Shown: one piece after another, positions 40,523-49,922 of the stretch | How the letters are laid out: each line of letters opens with the position of its first letter | Numbering within the stretch: position 1 is the stretch's first letter | DNA from: a virus | Reading direction: 5' to 3' (one strand) | IMG/VR virus record: IMGVR_UViG_3300027708_000072 | Location: 1 to 64,000 of that record | Length of the DNA stretch: 64,000 bases | Notes under the pieces: model-generated | Told to the model about the DNA's origin: nothing | The model's database searches: none | Seen by the model: only the letters and a program-made list of their open reading frames with translations | Made by a program: the position numbers and the translations under genes

Positions 40523-40869
40523 AGTTCAACTAGGTCTTTGACATTGCGCTTTTTCTTAATTTCTGCAAATTTTGTTTGATATTCGTTAACTGCTTCAAAA
40601 TATACAGAAATTAAATTATCAAGAAAATCCTGTACATCTTTAATAATTACAGGTTGATTATTGGCGTCTACAAAAGCAATATCTTCCGTATGTCCTAAAT
40701 CGATTAGATTTTTTGCAAAATTGATTAGATTATAATCAACACGAAACGTTGCGCCGTTGATATAATACACTAATTTTTGATTGTATTCTTCAAGAATAAC
40801 TCGTCTTTGATTTGATAGAGTTGCCATATAATTAGCAACTTCAAATGCTTTTTCAATTCTTTCGTCCAT
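40519..40869 (-). CDS. Small conserved phage protein, first in operon
   Basis: 116 residues from the ATG at 40869, which follows a GAGG site; the frame is open further up but into the promoter. The product (AFEVANYMATLSNQRRVIL, YYINGATFRVDYNLINFAKN, LGHTEDIAFVDANNQPVII) matches a small family common in cyanophages and other T4-like phages, usually next to tail genes. It may be a tail-fibre accessory or chaperone, by position only. Confidence 0.72.
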   Translation of the reverse strand: MDERIEKAFEVANYMATLSNQRRVILEEYNQKLVYYINGATFRVDYNLINFAKNLIDLGHTEDIAFVDANNQPVIIKDVQDFLDNLISVYFEAVNEYQTKFAEIKKKRNVKDLVEL

Positions 40870-40890
40870 GATAACCTCAGCTGAGTGTTT

Positions 40891-40919
40891 ATAATACACT
40901 CTATTAGTTATCTTGTCAA
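40891..40919 (-). promoter_or_regulatory. Sigma70-like promoter of glycosyltransferase operon
   Basis: On the minus strand: TTGACA, a 17-base spacer, then TATTAT, 22 bases before the ATG at 40869. It separates this operon from the fibre genes transcribed before it. Confidence 0.82.
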
Positions 40920-40935
40920 GAATCTTTGAATTATT

Positions 40936-43083
40936 TTATTTGTTAATAGAAGTACCCGAGACACTGGTTCCAGGCCAAAATATATGGACAAAACCCTGGG
41001 CGCCATTACCACCGTATTTTATACTAAACGTTGCTAGAGTTTTCGGTGCAGGGCCTGGGGCACCTGGTGATTCACCTGCGTAATTGGCAGGATAGGCTAC
41101 ACCACCACCGCCACCGCCACCGCCATAGCCGGTTGCGGTAAAACCATCATTACTTTGTGGGCCGCCTGCGGCACCACCGTAGACTCCTAGTCCAGCATAG
41201 TTTCCGCCGCCTCCGCCACCGCCACATATATATTGGGTAGTAGTACCATAGTAAGTAAACGCTATTCCGGGGCCGCCTTGACCGCCTTGATATTGTTGCG
41301 GAGCGGCTTGGCCATCACCACCTGCGCCTGCGCCGCCGCCACCTGCAATATACATAATATCAACAGCTGAACTACCAGCACCGGCGCCGCCGGCTTGGCC
41401 AGCTTGGCCAGAGGTTCCGCCATAACCACCTACGTTTGTTCCCTTATGTCCAGTCGATGATCCGGTAGATCCAGGACTTCCGCCTGCCGCAGTAATACCA
41501 GCAAAACTACTACTTGCGCCAGTTTGAGTACGCTGAGCGCCGCCGCCGACACTCCATGCATAGTACGAGCCCGGAACTACTGTGGCTGTGATTATCCTAA
41601 ATTGCCCACCACCACCACCACCACCTGCAAAATCGCCTCCGCCTCCACCTCCGCCTATAAGTGCCACTGCAACACTTCTAACACCGGTAGGAGCTAGCCA
41701 ATTGTTAGTAGTAACTGTTGTATATAGTTGGTTACCAATTGGAGTAGTCGATGTATCATTAATATAGATAGTAGTGGCGGCTAGTCCGTTAGTAAGTACA
41801 ACATTAAAACTTGTCAATCCATCTGTCCAATAGTTGTTAGCTATGGTAAAACTAATTTGAGCTATATTATTATTGACTGTAAAATAACTGCTTGTCGATC
41901 CTGCACTAAATCTTGATGTAGCCGATCCTCCTGTTGGAGTATAAGTGATCGATCCAGTGCATGAATACGTTACGAATGTACCATTAGCAACGTTCCGGGT
42001 TTGTAGTGTAACAACTACACTGTCACCTTCATTTACTGCATAATTACTTGCACTTAAACCGTATACTGCTCCGGCACCGCCTGTAAAATCTCCAGTTAAA
42101 GACAATGTAGGACTTGCTATACTAACATAACTTCCGCTAGCGCGGTATACTACTATACTTTGTGTTATAATTCCGTCAATATATTCATCACCTACTCCGC
42201 CTGGAGTATATGGGCCGCCTTGTATAGTTTGGGTTTCTTGGCCTGAAGCTAAATTTCCACTGCCAGCTATATAACTACTACCGCCACCTGTACTACTATC
42301 ATTATATTGTATTGCAAAAACTAAAGTTCCACTGCTGACAGTTGCATAAATTAAAAATTGATTAGTACTATAATTGCCGGCTGGAGCATTTTTAGAAAAA
42401 ACTAATTGATAAGAATTAGTTAATGCAAAAAATCCGGTGGCAGTTGTTGTACCTGTACTACCTTGATCCAATGTTGTACCGTCTCGGCCAAAAGTAATAG
42501 TACCCATTTGAGTAAACATAGTAGTCCATGTATTATCTTTCACTGTACTAAAACTATTGAAAGTTCCTGTCATTCTTACACTAAATTTAACAACTCCACC
42601 AGCATTAAAAAATGCTCGCATAGTAGCATTGTCGCCAAAATTCATAGTAATGGTACTTTGTAAATTTCCATTCCAATCATCTATTCGTTGTGCAGTGAAT
42701 TCCGGCTCAATAGTAAATTGCCCGGTGCCTACTGTATCTCTATAAGTGTCGATCAGTGTAGCATAATCAAAATACTGCTGACGTACTGCTTCTGTAATTA
42801 AATCTGCACTAGTTGGAAGTGTAAGATTATTTGATTCTGAGGCTGAACCAGATTGGTGTCCACGGGCTCTGATCATATCTGAGCGTAAATTTGTCCAATG
42901 GCTTAATGTAACTTTATTTCCTACAGATACCTGACTACTATTGACCAACTGATTATATCCGTATCGAGGCGTAGCATCAGTAGGAGGCCCTAAGACTTTT
43001 GATAATTTAGCTTGTATAGTATTGTAATCTCCAACAGTATTTGCAGATATTACATTACCAAGTCCTGGTCCTAATGTTGCCAC
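40936..43083 (-). CDS. Tail fibre/adhesin with polyglycine C-terminal region
   Basis: A 715-residue protein. The N-terminal 300 residues are paralogous to the next gene upstream (YNTIQAKLSKVLG, SSQVSVGNKVTL, WTNLRSDMIRARGHQSGSAS). A beta domain with NYAVNEGDSVVVTLQT (about 345-360) resembles Calx-beta or Ig-like repeats. The last 240 residues contain many glycine runs (GGGGGGGDFAGGGGGGGQF and others) ending in a short strand. Polyglycine loops form the receptor-binding tip of gp38-type adhesins in T-even phages, so this is a good candidate for receptor recognition. A GATAATTA box lies 25 bases upstream of the start. Confidence 0.75.
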   Translation of the reverse strand: MATLGPGLGNVISANTVGDYNTIQAKLSKVLGPPTDATPRYGYNQLVNSSQVSVGNKVTLSHWTNLRSDMIRARGHQSGSASESNNLTLPTSADLITEAVRQQYFDYATLIDTYRDTVGTGQFTIEPEFTAQRIDDWNGNLQSTITMNFGDNATMRAFFNAGGVVKFSVRMTGTFNSFSTVKDNTWTTMFTQMGTITFGRDGTTLDQGSTGTTTATGFFALTNSYQLVFSKNAPAGNYSTNQFLIYATVSSGTLVFAIQYNDSSTGGGSSYIAGSGNLASGQETQTIQGGPYTPGGVGDEYIDGIITQSIVVYRASGSYVSIASPTLSLTGDFTGGAGAVYGLSASNYAVNEGDSVVVTLQTRNVANGTFVTYSCTGSITYTPTGGSATSRFSAGSTSSYFTVNNNIAQISFTIANNYWTDGLTSFNVVLTNGLAATTIYINDTSTTPIGNQLYTTVTTNNWLAPTGVRSVAVALIGGGGGGGDFAGGGGGGGQFRIITATVVPGSYYAWSVGGGAQRTQTGASSSFAGITAAGGSPGSTGSSTGHKGTNVGGYGGTSGQAGQAGGAGAGSSAVDIMYIAGGGGAGAGGDGQAAPQQYQGGQGGPGIAFTYYGTTTQYICGGGGGGGNYAGLGVYGGAAGGPQSNDGFTATGYGGGGGGGGVAYPANYAGESPGAPGPAPKTLATFSIKYGGNGAQGFVHIFWPGTSVSGTSINK

Positions 43084-43140
43084 TTAAATTCCTTTCTTTA
43101 TGTTATATAATTATCACTTATAACGCAGTGACAAAATTAA

Positions 43141-44517
43141 TTATGCAATTGGCGTTAGATTAACAGGAGGAGTAACTACAGTTACGTTTGATCCACTAGC
43201 TCTAGTTGCTGTAAAATTAACTGTTAAAATACCGTCAACGTTTTCATCAATACCCCAAGGAGGTGTTGCGGTTGCGTCATCTTGAAATCTAATAGTAATT
43301 GTTAGTATTGTTCCTGTAGCGTCAATTCTTGCATAAAGATTCATAACGTTGTTAGCGTATGATCCACTAGGAGCTTGTTTAGTAAAAATCAATCGATCTG
43401 CTGTGTTCAACCCATAGTATCCAATTGGATAATGAGTGCTAGGTGTTGTACTGTAATCTGTGGGTGTTTGAATACAATCGTTAGCTCTAAAACAAATAGT
43501 GCCAACTTGGCTAAACATTGTTTGCCATGTTTGATCTTTTAAAACTGAAGCTGAGCCAAACGATCCTGTTAATGTTGGTGAAATTTCAAATTGACTACCG
43601 CTGTTAAAAAATGCGCGGGCAGAATCTCTAGTAGGAAACGTACAAGTGGCGATTGTTTGAATATTACCATTCCATGCTTGTGTTCTTACTACATTTGTTA
43701 TGGCTTCATTAGGACTTAATTGATTAGCCGCAACTGTTTTAACTCCAGACACTAATGATAGTGTAAATGTTTGTCCAGATACCGAGCTAGTAGCAGTTTT
43801 ACTTAGGGTAAGAGAAGTTCCAGGAAGTACAGCGGTAACTGTTGTATTAGATTGCATTCCAGGACCGTTAACTACCGCTCCTAACATAATAATAGCCGCA
43901 TTAGCACTGCTCATGGTGACACTTGCATTGGTAGTGCCAGTTATTGTGACCGTTTGATTGTGCGCTGTTGCATATACGTTTTGAGCATAACTTAAATATT
44001 GTGCTCTCACTGCTTCTGTCAGTATACTACTGATTTTGACAGGTTTGAGATTGCTGTAAGATCCTGGATCATTGTTATAGCTCAATGTGATTGTACTGGT
44101 ACTGCTGGCAGTTGCATTGTAAACGCCGTTATAATTTGTATTGGTACATCCTGCAATTTTGTAAGGAGCGCCCACTGACGGTGCTACCGAGGCCGCTGTA
44201 AATCCAAACGTTACTAAATATGGCCCCGAACCTGTTTTACTGATAAAAGCATTAACATTTCTTGGGTCTAAATCGCCTGGTAAAATTAAAAGACTACCTT
44301 CACTTGCATTACCAGTTTGATGGGCTCCAGATTTTAACAAATCAGATCTTAATTTTACCCAATCTTGTAGTTTAAAGGGATCTCCTACTCTTACTTGAGT
44401 ACTTGAAACTGCTTGACCGTATCCATAATCACCTGAGCCAACACCCAATACTGATTGAGCCAACGCTTGAATAGTATTAAAGTCTGAAGCTAATATTTTT
44501 GTTCCTGAGCCTGGCAT
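43141..44517 (-). CDS. Tail fibre protein, paralogue of polyglycine adhesin
   Basis: A 458-residue protein with the same N-terminal domain as the 715-residue gene (FNTIQALAQSVLG, SSTQVRVGDPFKLQDWVKLR, GAHQTGNASEGS). The two also share a C-terminal beta domain (IATCTFPTRDSARAFFNSG, VLKDQTWQTMFSQVGTICF, FTKQAPSGSYANNVMNLYAR). A Thr/Ser-rich segment between them is unique, and the polyglycine tip is absent. The homologous parts probably mediate attachment or trimerisation. Confidence 0.72.
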   Translation of the reverse strand: MPGSGTKILASDFNTIQALAQSVLGVGSGDYGYGQAVSSTQVRVGDPFKLQDWVKLRSDLLKSGAHQTGNASEGSLLILPGDLDPRNVNAFISKTGSGPYLVTFGFTAASVAPSVGAPYKIAGCTNTNYNGVYNATASSTSTITLSYNNDPGSYSNLKPVKISSILTEAVRAQYLSYAQNVYATAHNQTVTITGTTNASVTMSSANAAIIMLGAVVNGPGMQSNTTVTAVLPGTSLTLSKTATSSVSGQTFTLSLVSGVKTVAANQLSPNEAITNVVRTQAWNGNIQTIATCTFPTRDSARAFFNSGSQFEISPTLTGSFGSASVLKDQTWQTMFSQVGTICFRANDCIQTPTDYSTTPSTHYPIGYYGLNTADRLIFTKQAPSGSYANNVMNLYARIDATGTILTITIRFQDDATATPPWGIDENVDGILTVNFTATRASGSNVTVVTPPVNLTPIA

Positions 44518-44526
44518 TTTAATTCC

Positions 44527-45999
44527 TTATAGTACTAAAACTTCAATAGTTTTTTCGCCTGCTTCGTCGCTTGATTCTAAAGCAATTGCAAACACATCAG
44601 AGTTGGCACCATATGCGGCTTGAGCCGCGCCATTTGCTCCTGCAACTAAACGTTGGCCTTTCTTAATTTGGCCAAGGACTTTGCATGGTACACGGCCTTT
44701 TAATGCAACATAAGTACCGCCTTCTAAACCACTATTCATCATATAAGCTGGATTTGCAGAAACAATACCAATTGCCCTGTCTCCGACTGTACAGGCAGTT
44801 ACTTCTTTTTCGCCGCCAATTGATACTACTGTTCCAACAAGATACTCTGCATCTGCTAGATATTTTTCTGCCAAGTCAGCGTAGTCTGCTGAACTAGCAA
44901 TACCTTGGAATATGTTTGCATAAATGTCTGCATTTGCATCACGTACTGCCACTGTACTTGCGGCCGCACCGGTATTTCCTGAACGATATAAACCACTTAC
45001 TGTTTCAAGCACTTGATTAGATTGACTAGAAATACCGTTAAATGTTCCGGCATAGATTGTATTGTAAATTTTAGTAGACGATCCAATATTTGAAACGTTA
45101 GTTTCGCCTGGAAGCAAATCTGTTCCAACTAATGACAATGGATTCTTTGTAACTCCTGCTACTGTAGTTTGAAAAGTAATTGTATTGCTTAATACGTTTG
45201 CAATTACTGGAGTTGATCCAATAATACTAACTACTAAATCTCTAGCATTACCAACAGTATAACCTGAATTACTAAAGTGAATTGGGTCTGCAAAACTTGT
45301 TGTACTTGCTCTTAGGTATTCGCTAGCCGCAAAACCGCCGAGTTTGTCTGCGTCACTTGCGGTTCCCCAAAAGCGTTGATCAGTAGTTGTAGTAGTGCCT
45401 AAATTTCCAGCGTTGGTACTGTTAACTAATGTAATGCCTTTACCAATTTTACTAAAACCATTTATAGCATTTAAACTGCTGTTTAAGGTAAATTGATCGG
45501 CGCTAATAATATACATCACCTGACCGTTCGTTACTGCTTGAATAACCGAGTGGTTGGCGCCAACATCATCGATAACACTAATACTTTGCATTTGTGTAGT
45601 ACCTGCTCCGGCAACACTTTGTGGACCAACTAGTGTAAATGTTGTACCGTTCCAAACATAGATTTGTTTATTTGCAGTATCGTACCAAAATTCGCCCGGA
45701 GTTAATCCTACAGGAGCAGTTGCACTAGCTTCAGCACCACTGGCCAGTCGAAATTTGCTACCGTCGTAGAATTTTAATTTACTGTTTGCGCTATCAAACC
45801 AAATTTGGCCAGATAATGGGTTATTTGGGCTGGTAGCTCCGCTAAAATTTTCAAGCAAAAATACAAGATTTTCGTTTTGTACTTCGCCGTATCCAGCGTA
45901 ATTTTTACCAATTAGTTTAACAGATAATGTACTATCTATAGTTCCGTCGGCAACTACTGTAATCTGTGATCCGTTGTATCGATTAATGGTGTATGACAT
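44527..45999 (-). CDS. Tail fibre protein with self-processing-like C-terminus
   Basis: A 490-residue fibre. The N-terminal 110 residues (LIGKNYAGYGEVQNENLVFL, LSGQIWFDSANSKLKFYDG) are shared with the next two genes upstream. The C-terminus (ASSADYADLAEKYLADAEYL, AIGIVSANPAYMMNS, GRVPCKVLGQIKKGQ) resembles the intramolecular-chaperone or peptidase G2 class of fibre tail domains, which help trimers fold and may cut themselves off. A GATAAATA box lies 21 bases before the start. Confidence 0.75.
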   Translation of the reverse strand: MSYTINRYNGSQITVVADGTIDSTLSVKLIGKNYAGYGEVQNENLVFLLENFSGATSPNNPLSGQIWFDSANSKLKFYDGSKFRLASGAEASATAPVGLTPGEFWYDTANKQIYVWNGTTFTLVGPQSVAGAGTTQMQSISVIDDVGANHSVIQAVTNGQVMYIISADQFTLNSSLNAINGFSKIGKGITLVNSTNAGNLGTTTTTDQRFWGTASDADKLGGFAASEYLRASTTSFADPIHFSNSGYTVGNARDLVVSIIGSTPVIANVLSNTITFQTTVAGVTKNPLSLVGTDLLPGETNVSNIGSSTKIYNTIYAGTFNGISSQSNQVLETVSGLYRSGNTGAAASTVAVRDANADIYANIFQGIASSADYADLAEKYLADAEYLVGTVVSIGGEKEVTACTVGDRAIGIVSANPAYMMNSGLEGGTYVALKGRVPCKVLGQIKKGQRLVAGANGAAQAAYGANSDVFAIALESSDEAGEKTIEVLVL

Positions 46000-46019
46000 C
46001 AGTTATTCCTCATTCCTAA

Positions 46020-46027
46020 TATTTATC
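46020..46027 (-). promoter_or_regulatory. Candidate late promoter box GATAAATA
   Basis: On the minus strand GATAAATA followed by TTAGGAATG. It is 20 bases upstream of the ATG at 45999, nearly the same distance as the copy at 49892-49899 from its gene. Confidence 0.5.
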
Positions 46028-46041
46028 GTTATATGCTAGTG

Positions 46042-47160
46042 TTACCATGTAGTAAGCGCCGCACGTTTCCATGTGTTAACCGCAACGCAAACGTAAACAT
46101 AGCCCGGGCCCCATGCAATTTGCCCTGGTAATCCGTCTGCTGAAGCAGTTGCTGGAACTAATGAAGTATTAATAACTATAGAAGTTCCAGATAAAGTTAA
46201 ATTTCCTCTAACATTTGCGTTACCGTTGACATCTAAAGTTGCTACTGGCGTTGATGTAAATAGTCCTATTTGCTGTGAAGCACTGTTTATAAATATTGCC
46301 GGTGTAACACTTCCGTTTGGATTTACATAAACTCCAAAATTCTGTCCTTGAATTTTTGCAGTTAAATTAAATTTTGAACTATCAACATCAATCTGTGCAT
46401 TTTGGGCTGGCCCCAAAACTAGCGGGATTGGATGTGCAATAACTATCTGATTGATAGTTGTCATAGTATGCGTCAATTCTGCTGGATTGCCAGTATTTAA
46501 AAAATTCTCAGCAGTTTTATTTGTTCCGTCGGCCGCAACTAGTAACCCGGCTGATTTAGCTTGAACATTAAAAGTCAATCCTGCAAGATTACTAGCATTA
46601 AATCCAATACCTATATCTCCAGCAAAATTAGCAGGAGCAACACGTGGTGTAAATGAGTCAAGGCTAAAAATTCCAATTATTGTTTTCTTTAGATAAAGAT
46701 ATAACACTGTATGATCAACACTATAGATATCAGTAATTGTTCCTGTTTGAAATCCAGATAATCCTTGACTTTGTGTATAAACAGGGCCTGCCAAAATATT
46801 AGCAGTGCCATCGTTAAAATACATTTGTTGATTTTTGCTGTCAATCCACAAATCTCCTGTTGCTAATTGTGCAGGAATATCACCTGAGACTATTGCACCA
46901 CCTGATACCCTAAACAAATTGCCGTCATATACTTTTAAACGTCCGGTGCTGGTATCATACCATAACTGACCGATAATAGGATTATTAGGAGAATTAGAAT
47001 TTGCAAAATTTTCTAAAAGATATACAAAATTTTCGTTAAGATATGTTCCATAACTTGCCGCATTTTTACCAATCAATGTAAGATCGGTACTGTTATCAAC
47101 TTGGCCGTCTACTATTTGAGTTAACGTATTGCCATTACTTTTTAATATAGTGTAACTCAT
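46042..47160 (-). CDS. Tail fibre protein, paralogue
   Basis: A 372-residue fibre with the shared N-terminal module (LIGKNAASYGTYLNENFVYL, PIIGQLWYDTSTGRLKVYDG), then a beta-rich shaft with Asn/Gly repeats and a short C-terminal domain (GQIAWGPGYVYVCVAVNTWK). It lacks the collar domain of its upstream neighbour. The ATG overlaps that gene's stop by one base. Confidence 0.72.
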   Translation of the reverse strand: MSYTILKSNGNTLTQIVDGQVDNSTDLTLIGKNAASYGTYLNENFVYLLENFANSNSPNNPIIGQLWYDTSTGRLKVYDGNLFRVSGGAIVSGDIPAQLATGDLWIDSKNQQMYFNDGTANILAGPVYTQSQGLSGFQTGTITDIYSVDHTVLYLYLKKTIIGIFSLDSFTPRVAPANFAGDIGIGFNASNLAGLTFNVQAKSAGLLVAADGTNKTAENFLNTGNPAELTHTMTTINQIVIAHPIPLVLGPAQNAQIDVDSSKFNLTAKIQGQNFGVYVNPNGSVTPAIFINSASQQIGLFTSTPVATLDVNGNANVRGNLTLSGTSIVINTSLVPATASADGLPGQIAWGPGYVYVCVAVNTWKRAALTTW

Positions 47161-49256
47161 TATATAAGGACTCCGTGGAATATAATATAATTGATAGCTA
47201 GGTACGGATTCATTGTATTAAATGATTCACCGTGTGTGTCGGATTGGACTCCGCCGCTAGTTGCCAAATATTGTGCTTGGGCGGCCGCTTGTCCGCCTAC
47301 ACCAGAAATAGCATTAGTATCGTCCGGCGTGCCTGCAACATTACGTACTGCAAAATACTGATTACCAGCATTACCTTTCAAAGTATGAGTATGCTCTGGG
47401 ATATTTTTGGTTGCAAGAGTTACTGACTCTTGCCCAGATGTTCCACCTAGATTTTGTGCAAATGCGTTTGTTACTCGACCAGATGTTGCACTAACTGTAT
47501 AAACTGGAACTCCCGCTGGCGTGTTTACTTGAATATTATTATTCATGTTATCTCTACCAAGAGGGAATCGACCTCTTAGATCTGGCAAGCAAAATGTTCC
47601 TGCGCCTTGCAAAGTTCCAACTGCTTTGTATGTATAACCGATAACTGAAAATAATCCACTATATGTTGAATTACTAATTTCAGCGCCGTCACATAAAAAA
47701 TACCCTTTGGGAATTGCTGTTGATGGCCCGGCATATGGAAATATACAACCAACTGGCACTACTGGAAAACTATTTGTTAAATTATTAACACTGATCTTTT
47801 TAAGAGAACTAGCAGTTGGACTATAAAGTAATATTTCTTCTACTCCAGTAGTGCTAGATATAGAACCTTGTCCGCTAACTGCAATACTTGTAAGTTTTGT
47901 ATTAAATGTTACAGTTTGATTTTGTCCGTCAAATGATGTACTATCAGTAACTGTATTAATTACATCTCCGGCTATGCTAAAAACTGTAGGACTAGCTAGT
48001 TTTGTTGCACTACCGCTAACACTTCCTTGAAATCCGCCACTAAATGTTCCGTTAAAATTTCCGTAAAAATTAGTTGCATATATACTTGCAAATTGAGTGC
48101 CGCCAGAAATTGTAGGATCCGATCCAAGATTATAAACATTATTAAGTAAAGGTTGTATATCTCCGCCTAAACTTAATAGTCCATTAAGGCTCAGCGTTTG
48201 TAAATGAGTATCCCCAGATACTACTATACCGCCTGCAAAAGTTGCACTGTCTGAGGCAATGTTTGTTAAAGCAAGTCTGTTTGCAGAAATTGAACCGTTA
48301 ACATCTAATGCTACAGTTGGGTTTGACTTGTTAATACCAACAAATGCATTTGGGTCCAAATGTAAAACTGTACTTGCTGTACCATTAACATTTAATTTAA
48401 AATCTATACTGTTACCACTTTTTGCATAAAACGTTGCCGCATTAGTAGCAGATTCAGTAAACAACGTAATTGCACCAGTATCACTACCAACAGTTAATCC
48501 GGTAGCAGATCTTACATTGAGACCGTAATTGGTAGTGCTCGGTTGATCGCTTCTTAAAAGACTTGTTGACGGAACACCCAATCCTGTTTGCGGATCAGTT
48601 AGTGTATCAGCCTGCGATGCAGTTCCAATTAGTTTATAAGGATCACCACTAGACACAGTATAAAGATTTATACCTTTTTTAAATTGTGTAAATCCATCTT
48701 GTGTTGCTTTTGGTGTGAAAGCCGCATCACTAATAACTATTAATCGATTATTTTCTACATAGATACTTTGTACAGTGTGTGATTGATTCAACGTATCGAC
48801 AATTGTTTCTAATTTAGGACCGGTTTGTGATCCTTGACTAAACGAAGGGCCGACTAACAACCAGTTGCTTCCTGTAAATAAACTTAATTGTTGATTAACA
48901 GTATCAACCCACAGGTCGCCTTGAATACTAGATGCTATTGTTGGTGTACTTGCAGATTTTTTGACGCCTCCTGCACTTACCCATCCATTTGCAGTCCCGT
49001 CAATATTAACTTTTAACTGACTTACATTTGGATTATTATCAAACCATAACTGACCTTGTACAGGCTTTACTGGTTTTGTTGGACTAGAAAAATTTTCTAA
49101 TAAATGCAAAAAGTTTTTTGCAAGTAACGGGCCATAACCAGAATAATTTTTACCAACAAATGTCATGTTGGTTTGAGTATTAACTGTTTGATCTTCTACT
49201 GTAATCGGCGGTTTAAGCGGATTGTTTGTTTCTGTAAATGTAACTTGATATGACAT
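47160..49256 (-). CDS. Short tail fibre-like protein with tail-collar domain
   Basis: A 698-residue protein. The N-terminal module (FVGKNYSGYGPLLAKNFLHL, KPVQGQLWFDNNPNVSQLK) is shared with the two genes downstream. A long beta-rich shaft follows. Residues about 510-590 are a phage tail-collar domain (PVGCIFPYAGPSTAIPKGYF, LCDGA, FCLPDLRGRFPLGRDNMN), as in T4 gp12 and fibres in general. The C-terminus (QESVTLATKNIPEHTHTLKG, then MNPYLAINYIIFHG) is the conserved end of collar fibres with its H-x-H zinc-type pair. It probably contacts the host surface. Confidence 0.85.
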   Translation of the reverse strand: MSYQVTFTETNNPLKPPITVEDQTVNTQTNMTFVGKNYSGYGPLLAKNFLHLLENFSSPTKPVKPVQGQLWFDNNPNVSQLKVNIDGTANGWVSAGGVKKSASTPTIASSIQGDLWVDTVNQQLSLFTGSNWLLVGPSFSQGSQTGPKLETIVDTLNQSHTVQSIYVENNRLIVISDAAFTPKATQDGFTQFKKGINLYTVSSGDPYKLIGTASQADTLTDPQTGLGVPSTSLLRSDQPSTTNYGLNVRSATGLTVGSDTGAITLFTESATNAATFYAKSGNSIDFKLNVNGTASTVLHLDPNAFVGINKSNPTVALDVNGSISANRLALTNIASDSATFAGGIVVSGDTHLQTLSLNGLLSLGGDIQPLLNNVYNLGSDPTISGGTQFASIYATNFYGNFNGTFSGGFQGSVSGSATKLASPTVFSIAGDVINTVTDSTSFDGQNQTVTFNTKLTSIAVSGQGSISSTTGVEEILLYSPTASSLKKISVNNLTNSFPVVPVGCIFPYAGPSTAIPKGYFLCDGAEISNSTYSGLFSVIGYTYKAVGTLQGAGTFCLPDLRGRFPLGRDNMNNNIQVNTPAGVPVYTVSATSGRVTNAFAQNLGGTSGQESVTLATKNIPEHTHTLKGNAGNQYFAVRNVAGTPDDTNAISGVGGQAAAQAQYLATSGGVQSDTHGESFNTMNPYLAINYIIFHGVLI

Positions 49257-49259
49257 TTA

Positions 49260-49871
49260 TTAAACTCCTGCTAAGCCAGTTAAGCTCTGTATACGAACCG
49301 TATAATCAATCTGGATTAAACGATTTAAACTTTTTTGTACAGGATTAAAAATAACATGAGTTAATAATAGCCCTGTCCCCGACGGATTGTAACTAACGAG
49401 CCCTAATTCATCAAATACAAATGCATCGTTTGTATTATTGGCATTATCAAATGCTTGCTGACTTGCTGGCTCGCCGTAGTCTAATAAACAAGTTACAAAT
49501 AAATCAGTATAATTTGTTCCAGTTACATGACGAGTTTCAAGATAATTACGAGTAGGATCGGTATTATTACTGCTTTGGCCGTCAACTACTTTTGCAAATG
49601 TTTGATTATAAAGAGCCGCATTACTTCCCGAGCTATTTGGGGTCAAATATGTAATAATTCCCGTTGGATCAACGGCTGTTCCGCCGTTACCAAAGGCCAT
49701 TTGATAAACAGTTCCACCTTTTGAACTATTTGCCATTGTTTGGGCAAGAGCAATACTCATATTTTCGTAATGAATTGCATTACGTTTATTAATGTAAACT
49801 TCTTGGGTTTCGGGGTCGTATATTTTAATATGCCCTTCTACATGAATTCCAGTTAAATCTTTACCTTGCAT
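49260..49871 (-). CDS. Conserved virion structural protein
   Basis: A 203-residue protein of a family conserved in T4-like cyanophages and other environmental myophages: VEGHIKIYDPETQEVYINKR, NAIHYENMSIALAQTMAN, YQMAFGNGG and LLTHVIFNPVQKSLNRLIQI are typical. It is found among tail or baseplate genes, as here. The exact role is unknown. A GATAAATA box precedes the start by 20 bases. Confidence 0.78.
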   Translation of the reverse strand: MQGKDLTGIHVEGHIKIYDPETQEVYINKRNAIHYENMSIALAQTMANSSKGGTVYQMAFGNGGTAVDPTGIITYLTPNSSGSNAALYNQTFAKVVDGQSSNNTDPTRNYLETRHVTGTNYTDLFVTCLLDYGEPASQQAFDNANNTNDAFVFDELGLVSYNPSGTGLLLTHVIFNPVQKSLNRLIQIDYTVRIQSLTGLAGV

Positions 49872-49891
49872 AGTAATCTCTCTTTGTTCAA

Positions 49892-49899
49892 TATTTATC
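49892..49899 (-). promoter_or_regulatory. Candidate late promoter box GATAAATA
   Basis: On the minus strand GATAAATA followed by TTG, 20 bases upstream of the ATG at 49871 and within the 51-base gap after the 781-residue fibre gene. Confidence 0.5.
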
Positions 49900-49922
49900 T
49901 TATACCATAATGTGCTAGTTTA

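Noticed and set aside
41582-41767. Proline-rich plus-strand open frame in the adhesin gene
   Set aside because: It is the reverse reading of the polyglycine codons and has no start signal.
43115-43131. Short hairpin (TCACT/AGTGA) between two fibre genes
   Set aside because: A 5-bp stem with no T-run; too weak to call a terminator.
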